From: Acidobacteriota bacterium
Lineage (GTDB): Bacteria > Acidobacteriota > Terriglobia > Terriglobales > Acidobacteriaceae
Reading direction: 5' to 3'
Assembly: GCA_025359885.1 (NCBI GenBank)
Contig: JANYDG010000040.1
Span: 1 to 62,236, forward strand
Length of the DNA: 62,236 nucleotides
Shown here: positions 57,201 to 62,236 of the stretch, piece after piece
Layout: every line of letters starts with the position of its first letter
How positions within the stretch are numbered: the stretch's first letter is position 1
Notes under the pieces: generated by a model
The model's database searches: none
What the model was told of the DNA's origin: nothing
Seen by the model: the letters and a program-made list of their open reading frames with translations, nothing else
Position numbers and translations under genes: made by a program

Positions 57201-57238
57201 GGCGATGCACTTGAAGTGATTCCTTCAAGTGCATCGCC
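57201..57238 (-). terminator. Perfect 15-bp hairpin after the AhpD-like gene
   Basis: GGCGATGCACTTGAA (57201-57215) and its exact complement (57224-57238) flank an 8-nt loop. Read leftward, TTATTTTTG follows, so it suits termination of the leftward AhpD-like gene. Confidence 0.75.
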
Positions 57239-57247
57239 TCGCAGGCT

Positions 57248-57314
57248 GCTGGAGATGCTGGAGCTGCTGGAGATGCTGGAGATGCTTGAGATGCTTGAGA
57301 TTCTGGAAATGCTG
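57248..57314. repeat. 9-bp tandem repeat GCTGGAGAT
   Basis: About seven degenerate copies of GCTGGAGAT lie between the hairpin and the AhpD-like stop codon. Frames through it are Pro/Ala/Ser runs, not genes. Confidence 0.8.
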
Positions 57315-57351
57315 GCTTTAAGTTAGGCCAGGGAGTTATCCTCACATAAAA

Positions 57352-58656
57352 CTACTTCCATTCCGCCGTATACACTTCCTTGTAGATCCGCACAGCTTCG
57401 TCTTCCGACGGCAGCCGCAATCCATCCGTGAATCGATTGAACCCGGAAAACGTGCAGGTTTGCAGCAGCACATCGAGTGCGCCCTGTTCGCCAAACTCCC
57501 CGCGCAGCTTCTCATAGTCCCCGTCGTTCATCGAGGCTGGATCCCGCGCCAGCTTGCGCGCAAACTGCACCGCAACCAGTTCCTGCGGAGTCAGCGCCGT
57601 ATCATCTTTCTTCATCTGCATCAGTTTTGCCGGAGAAACTCCAAGCTTGCGCAGCCCCAGCACCTGGTGCAGCGTGCAATACCGGCATCCGTTCGCCAGT
57701 GAAACAGCAAACGAAACCTGCAGTTGCATTTCGCGACTGATCGTGGCAGTTTGCCTCGCTGCAGTGCCATAGGCCATCCACGCATCCGCAATATCCGGGC
57801 TCCGCAGCAGCGCGCGCATCGAATTCGCAAACCCGATTCCCCAGCTGCTCGAAGGGTTCTTGGCGTCTTTCATCGCTGCCAACCGGTCGCTCGTAGCCTT
57901 CATCTCGCCATCAGAAATCAACCCGATCCGCGCAATCGGAGCCTCAAACGTCGGCGTCTGCAACTTGGCTGTCGAGTCAAGCACCCAGGCTTCGACCGGC
58001 AGGTTCAATGCTTCAGAAAACCGGTCAAAATAGTTGAAGTAACACACCGTCATCGTCATCTCAACAAGCTGCGAGTCATTGAAGTATCCGCTGACCTTGG
58101 CAAACTCACTATCGTTGACTCCGTGCACCCCCTGCGTTAGTTCCTCGGCATAAGTCAGCGCCAGGCGGTCAGCGACACTCAGCGAACCAAAACTGCCTGA
58201 CTTGATCGCGGCCAGCAAACTCTGTCCACGATCCGTCGAGCGCAGCAGCCGCTCCATATGCGCTGCTACATACGGGCTGCCATGCATCTGCGCCATGCGC
58301 AAACCCATCGCCATCTTCACTTCTGGCTCAACAGCTCCACCCAGCAGGATTGTCTTGGTCAGATGCGCATAAGCCTTCACCGCTGCGGGTATAGGTGCCA
58401 GTGCCCGCAGATAGTTAGGCACCCGGCTCGGGTCGGTAACTTCCACGCCGTCCAGGCCCTGGAAGATGGCAGAAGATTCATCACCCAGCACCACCCGCGG
58501 CTTCGCATTCACCCGCTGCCGTGCCTGTTCTTCCAGCTCCGGCAGCGAAACCACCGCAATCGTTTCGGACTTGGTTTGAGCTGCATACATCGCCACAGTC
58601 GGCGAAACCAGCAACACGAAAGCAAAAATCACAACAAATCGAACTTGTCTCATCAT
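57352..58656 (-). CDS. Secreted protein with two AhpD/CMD-like domains
   Basis: 434 residues: signal peptide (VIFAFVLLVSPTVAMYAAQ), then two all-helical carboxymuconolactone-decarboxylase-type domains. The second keeps the redox motif NGCRYCTLHQ; the first has GSPYVAAHM at the same place and no Cys pair. Peroxidase-like thiol activity in the periplasm is inferred, with domain one as structural partner. It sits 7 bp downstream of the large TonB receptor gene on the same strand, so the two are probably one transcript. Confidence 0.8.
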   Translation of the reverse strand: MMRQVRFVVIFAFVLLVSPTVAMYAAQTKSETIAVVSLPELEEQARQRVNAKPRVVLGDESSAIFQGLDGVEVTDPSRVPNYLRALAPIPAAVKAYAHLTKTILLGGAVEPEVKMAMGLRMAQMHGSPYVAAHMERLLRSTDRGQSLLAAIKSGSFGSLSVADRLALTYAEELTQGVHGVNDSEFAKVSGYFNDSQLVEMTMTVCYFNYFDRFSEALNLPVEAWVLDSTAKLQTPTFEAPIARIGLISDGEMKATSDRLAAMKDAKNPSSSWGIGFANSMRALLRSPDIADAWMAYGTAARQTATISREMQLQVSFAVSLANGCRYCTLHQVLGLRKLGVSPAKLMQMKKDDTALTPQELVAVQFARKLARDPASMNDGDYEKLRGEFGEQGALDVLLQTCTFSGFNRFTDGLRLPSEDEAVRIYKEVYTAEWK

Positions 58657-58663
58657 CTCTCTC

Positions 58664-61600
58664 TTAGAAACTCAATTTCATGCTGGCTTGCAGCGTGCGC
58701 GCATCAAAGGCTCGTGTCGATTGGCCAAAAATTGACGTAGTCGAGTAAGTACCATCCACCGGATTCAATGCAAGCGAAAGATCCGAATTGGGCAGGTAAA
58801 GGTTCACCTTGTTGATCGCGTTGATAGCGTCCACCCGTATCTGTAACTGCTTGCCTTCCCGCACCGTAAAACTTCGCGCCAATGAGACATCTGCGTTGAT
58901 CTGGTGCGGTCCGCGATAAGTAAATCTACCCAGCGTCCCGTTAGCTCCCAACGCTGGCTTAGGAAAGACGTTCGGATCAAACAGGCCCGTCAGAAAACTC
59001 TTTTGATTGAACGAAGACTTCACCGTGCCAGGGGCCGGTGCATTCGGCCGATCATAGAATCCGCTGAAGATCGCGCCGCCGCCGTCCAGGTTGTAATCCC
59101 CTCCCGTATTCACCAGCGTCCCGCTCGCGCAGTTTCCCGTCGTTGGGTCAGGCTTGGTAAAGGTCCCATCCAGGTCGCACTGCAGCTTCGAGGCAGCCCC
59201 GTTCCACACCGAAAAGGGTCGCCCAGACTGGGCCGCGACGATCGTCGACAGTCCCCAGCCATTCGCCACTTTGCGCAGCAGGCTCAGGTGGCTCGATACA
59301 GTCGGTGTCCACACCGCCGAAACCGTAAACCGGTGCGGAATATCAAACATCGAGTGGCCCCGCTCGCAGCGCAGGCAATCCTTGTCCTGCGTGCCCTTCG
59401 CCGGCTCAGAGCTGTCCGTAAACTGTCCCGGCTGCGTGTCCGAACCGGAATCAAGCCACTTCGAAAACCGGTAGTTTGCCTGCAAAGAAAGTCCCCGGTT
59501 CAGACTATGCCTGATCTCCGCAGTCGCCGCGTGATAGCTCGACGTCGTGCCATTGGTCACCCACGTCAACGTGCCAAAGTTTGAATTGATCCGCCTCAGT
59601 TTCCCAAAGTGTGCCGGATTCAGCAGGTCGCCCTTCGTGCGGTTGATGTCGTCAAGCCGTTCAAGATTCACGCCATTTGTGCCAACATAGCCGATCTCCC
59701 CAATCCAGCCCTTGAGAAATTCCCGATCAATACTCAAAAACCAGCTCTCGCTATACTGCGTCTTGATCGTCGGATTCACGACAAAGCCCGTAATCTGCAG
59801 CCCAGGCACACCACCCTGTGCATTCAGCCCCTTGGCAAATGCGTGCGTGTTGACCGGCACTGGAATCGCGTAATCGTATTTCAGATCATCCGCCGTCCCG
59901 ATTCCCTGTGCCGGGCTCAACACCCCCGTGATTGCATCCGGCGGCAGCGCTCGAGCGCCAGCGATCGATTGACCATGATGCGGCTGAAAAGCCAGGCTGA
60001 ATCCTGCCCGAATCGACGATTTGCCATCGCCAAACGGGTCATATGCCATGCCCACGCGTGGCGAAAAATTCAGTTTCTGCGGGGTGTAAAGATGGCTCAC
60101 CCGGCCCACCGATCCAGTCGCCAACTGCTCCTCAAACGTGCTTCCCGGCCCAGGAATATACGACGAAAGCAACCCGTGCTTTTCCGTCACTGTACCGAAG
60201 TAGTCGTGGCGTACTCCCAGGTTCAACGTCAGCCGCGAAGTCACCTTCCAGTCGTCCTGCAAAAACAGCCCACTCTCGTACAGCGTAAAGTAGCGCGGAA
60301 ATCCCGTCGGGATGCCCGTCGTCGGGTTCACCGTCAGCGTCTGCGCAAATGGATTGTCCTTCGCAAAGTCCGCAGCCGTTCTAAAGCTGAAAGAACCCGA
60401 AGTTGGCGGAGACAGCGAGATTCCCTTGAAAATCCTCCTGCCCTCCCCACCAGCTCGAATCAAATGCCTGCCACGATCAATACTCACCGTGTCGCGAAGC
60501 TCGTAGGTACGCAGCCGCGTTCCGTTCTTGAAAATGTCGCCAAAACCGGCCGTCACACCCGCAATAGAGATCGTTGGCACCACCGCGCCGTCCTTGCCAA
60601 CCTCCGTGCTGATGTCCTGAAACGAGAACCGGACATCGTTCACAATCTGATTGAAAACGTGAATATGCCCAAGGTTCATGTTCCCAAAAAATCCATTGAA
60701 CGGACCATAGTACCCGCGAGAGGCCTGCCCCAGCGTGGCGGGCTGCGAACTCACCCCGCCGTTGTCGTACTCATTCTCGGCAATCCATCGGGCCGTCAGC
60801 TTGTCCTTGCCGTCATTCAGAGAATGGTCCAACTTCACCAGGTATTGGTCAGCATGGGATTGATCGCCCAGCGTCACCGCGGCCCTTGCCGTCACCGGTA
60901 TCGGCGTGGTTTCCCCCGGCAACAGCACATCGGTCTCGTTGGCGTATTTCTGTCCGTTCGTTCCAGCCAGCGGAGTCGGCGCAGGATGCGACTTCAGCAA
61001 AGCCGCTGCTACCCCCCCAGGGGCGTTCTGGAAAACATAGTTGCTGAACTCCGGCGTCTCCACCTGGAAAATAAGCGCCTGTCCGGAAGAATTCCGCGTC
61101 CCCTCATACGAAGCAAAAAAGAACGTCTTATCCTTGAATATCGGCCCGCCAAAGATGCCGCCAAACTGGTTGAATTTGAGTGGCGTTGCCTGCGCAGCAA
61201 AGTAGTTCCGCGCATTCGCCGCCGAGTTGCGCAGGTACTCCCACGCCTTGCCGTGAAAATCATTCGTACCCGACTTCGTGCGCAGGTTCACCACCGATCC
61301 ATTGCCGCGCCCAAACTCTGCCGAAAAATTACCCGTCTGCACCTGCGCCTCCTCCACCGATTCCAGACTCGGCACAATCGCCGGTTCGCCAGTGTTATTC
61401 GGGTTGGTGTCCATCGAGCCATCCAATACGTAGTTGTTCCCCCGATACCGATTCCCATTCACCGTAACCACCGGCGAATTACCCACCTTCGTCGAAATCG
61501 CAGCACCCGGAATCGCCGTTGCCCCGGCGCTCAGACGCATCAGCCCAAACACATCGCGCTGCGCTGCTGGCAATTCCGTCAACTGCCGCTCAGAAATGGT

Positions 61601-62026
61601 GTCCGCCAGGCGCGCATCCGTTGCCACCGCAACCCGGGCATCATCCGCCTTCACTTCAACCACCTCCTGCACCTCGCCCACCTGCAACTGAATGTCGATG
61701 TCCGTCGCTTGACCCACATTCAATCGCAACCCCTTTTGTTCAAATGTCTTGAACCCCGGAATCGCAACCGAAACCGTGTAGGTGCCGGGCGGCAGTTCCG
61801 CAATCACAAACCCGCCATTCCCACTCGTCACCGCAGCCCGACTTTGCCCTGTACTTTCGCTCTTTGCCGTGATCGGCGAGCCTGCAAGCACTCGCCCACC
61901 AGCATCTGTAACCACACCTTTCAGCGTTGCCTCTGTCATCTGTGCGACAGCCGGGAAGCTGAATACAGCCAGCAGGCATAAACCTGCGAAGGCCTGCCCC
62001 AAAAGGGCACTCATTTTCAATTTCAT
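58664..62026 (-). CDS. Oar-like TonB-dependent outer-membrane receptor
   Basis: 1120 residues: signal (SALLGQAFAGLCLLAVFSFP), an N-terminal carboxypeptidase-regulatory-like beta domain (TLKGVVTDAGGRVLAG, GGFVIAELPPGTYTVSV), the plug (NRYRGNNYVLDGSMDTNPNN) and a long barrel ending SMKLSF with the terminal aromatic. GAGGAG lies 7 nt before ATG 62026. Oar-type receptors take up glycans or move proteases; the ligand here is unknown. Confidence 0.92.
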   Translation of the reverse strand: MKLKMSALLGQAFAGLCLLAVFSFPAVAQMTEATLKGVVTDAGGRVLAGSPITAKSESTGQSRAAVTSGNGGFVIAELPPGTYTVSVAIPGFKTFEQKGLRLNVGQATDIDIQLQVGEVQEVVEVKADDARVAVATDARLADTISERQLTELPAAQRDVFGLMRLSAGATAIPGAAISTKVGNSPVVTVNGNRYRGNNYVLDGSMDTNPNNTGEPAIVPSLESVEEAQVQTGNFSAEFGRGNGSVVNLRTKSGTNDFHGKAWEYLRNSAANARNYFAAQATPLKFNQFGGIFGGPIFKDKTFFFASYEGTRNSSGQALIFQVETPEFSNYVFQNAPGGVAAALLKSHPAPTPLAGTNGQKYANETDVLLPGETTPIPVTARAAVTLGDQSHADQYLVKLDHSLNDGKDKLTARWIAENEYDNGGVSSQPATLGQASRGYYGPFNGFFGNMNLGHIHVFNQIVNDVRFSFQDISTEVGKDGAVVPTISIAGVTAGFGDIFKNGTRLRTYELRDTVSIDRGRHLIRAGGEGRRIFKGISLSPPTSGSFSFRTAADFAKDNPFAQTLTVNPTTGIPTGFPRYFTLYESGLFLQDDWKVTSRLTLNLGVRHDYFGTVTEKHGLLSSYIPGPGSTFEEQLATGSVGRVSHLYTPQKLNFSPRVGMAYDPFGDGKSSIRAGFSLAFQPHHGQSIAGARALPPDAITGVLSPAQGIGTADDLKYDYAIPVPVNTHAFAKGLNAQGGVPGLQITGFVVNPTIKTQYSESWFLSIDREFLKGWIGEIGYVGTNGVNLERLDDINRTKGDLLNPAHFGKLRRINSNFGTLTWVTNGTTSSYHAATAEIRHSLNRGLSLQANYRFSKWLDSGSDTQPGQFTDSSEPAKGTQDKDCLRCERGHSMFDIPHRFTVSAVWTPTVSSHLSLLRKVANGWGLSTIVAAQSGRPFSVWNGAASKLQCDLDGTFTKPDPTTGNCASGTLVNTGGDYNLDGGGAIFSGFYDRPNAPAPGTVKSSFNQKSFLTGLFDPNVFPKPALGANGTLGRFTYRGPHQINADVSLARSFTVREGKQLQIRVDAINAINKVNLYLPNSDLSLALNPVDGTYSTTSIFGQSTRAFDARTLQASMKLSF

Positions 62027-62236
62027 TGGACGCTCCTCAAAAAATGTCCCGGCGAGCGGCCCAGTGCTCAACCAAAACCGCGTCGAGAGGAAGTAGGCAT
62101 CGCCAGAACTTTGTAATTTCCTTCACGAATCTACGGAGTCAGGGAACGTCTGTCCTCCATCAAAGGATTGACGACTCACAAAACCCACCCCACCCTGCCC
62201 AAAACCCACCCATTGTCATCTCCAGCAACGCGAAGG
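62027..62236. other. Leader of the receptor gene to window end
   Basis: No gene recognised in this 210-bp end piece. It should carry the receptor promoter. Confidence 0.4.

Noticed and set aside
59609..61981. 790-codon open frame on the plus strand
   Set aside because: Lies wholly antisense to the TonB receptor; Arg/His/Pro-rich with no domain, a mirror of GC-rich codon use.

Overview
This window looks like chromosomal DNA of an Acidobacteriota member, most likely class Terriglobia (Granulicella/Terriglobus/Edaphobacter-like). The inference rests on high-GC coding sequence, Oar-type TonB-dependent receptors with an N-terminal carboxypeptidase-like domain, CRTAC1/ASPIC-UnbV beta-propeller proteins, many secreted plant-polysaccharide enzymes, an MqnD-type menaquinone gene and dispersed hairpin repeats. 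No rRNA, tRNA, CRISPR array or intact insertion sequence was seen.

Layout. 1-2.4 kb: end of enolase and phosphoglycerate mutase GpmI. 2.5-14.1 kb: carbohydrate enzymes (Tat-exported GH36-like hydrolase, GH3 beta-glucosidase, CE15 glucuronoyl esterase, SGNH esterase) flanking a decayed catabolic cluster at 7.7-11.2 kb. That cluster holds a beheaded bicupin, a beheaded esterase, a VOC fragment, a flavin-monooxygenase fragment and a clipped TetR gene around one intact FAH-family gene, with two identical CGGTAC-N6-GTACCG operators. 14.3-21.5 kb: ECF sigma factor and zinc-finger anti-sigma, then a bufferin-type RiPP operon (precursor, MNIO enzyme, DUF2063 partner, DoxX protein) facing a CopZ-CopA copper-export pair. 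21.6-30.4 kb: a degenerate GGDEF protein, a porin (frameshifted) with a periplasmic binding protein and chemoreceptor, mqnD, bioY with a previously uncalled 56-residue membrane peptide, phosphohexomutase, and a DivIC/FtsB protein. 30.4-37 kb: an ABC permease fused to an M1 aminopeptidase, its ATPase, and a CocE-type hydrolase.

37.2-53.2 kb is an anaerobic energy module: pyruvate:ferredoxin oxidoreductase with a DHODH-like partner, a complete HoxEFUYH bidirectional NiFe hydrogenase with its protease, HypF, bifunctional AdhE and HypA. Both divergent promoter regions in the hydrogenase/AdhE part carry GTGAC-N4-GTCAC palindromes of CRP/FNR type (three in all), and a weaker relative lies upstream of nifJ. 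Together this suggests one oxygen- or redox-responsive regulon that disposes of electrons from pyruvate as H2 and ethanol.

53.2-62.2 kb: a TonB-receptor fragment fused to the end of hypA, an intact CRTAC1 protein, a decayed second CRTAC1 gene, a secreted double-AhpD protein and a full-length Oar-like receptor. The abrupt breakpoint after hypA, and the absence of hypBCDE, suggest rearrangement there.
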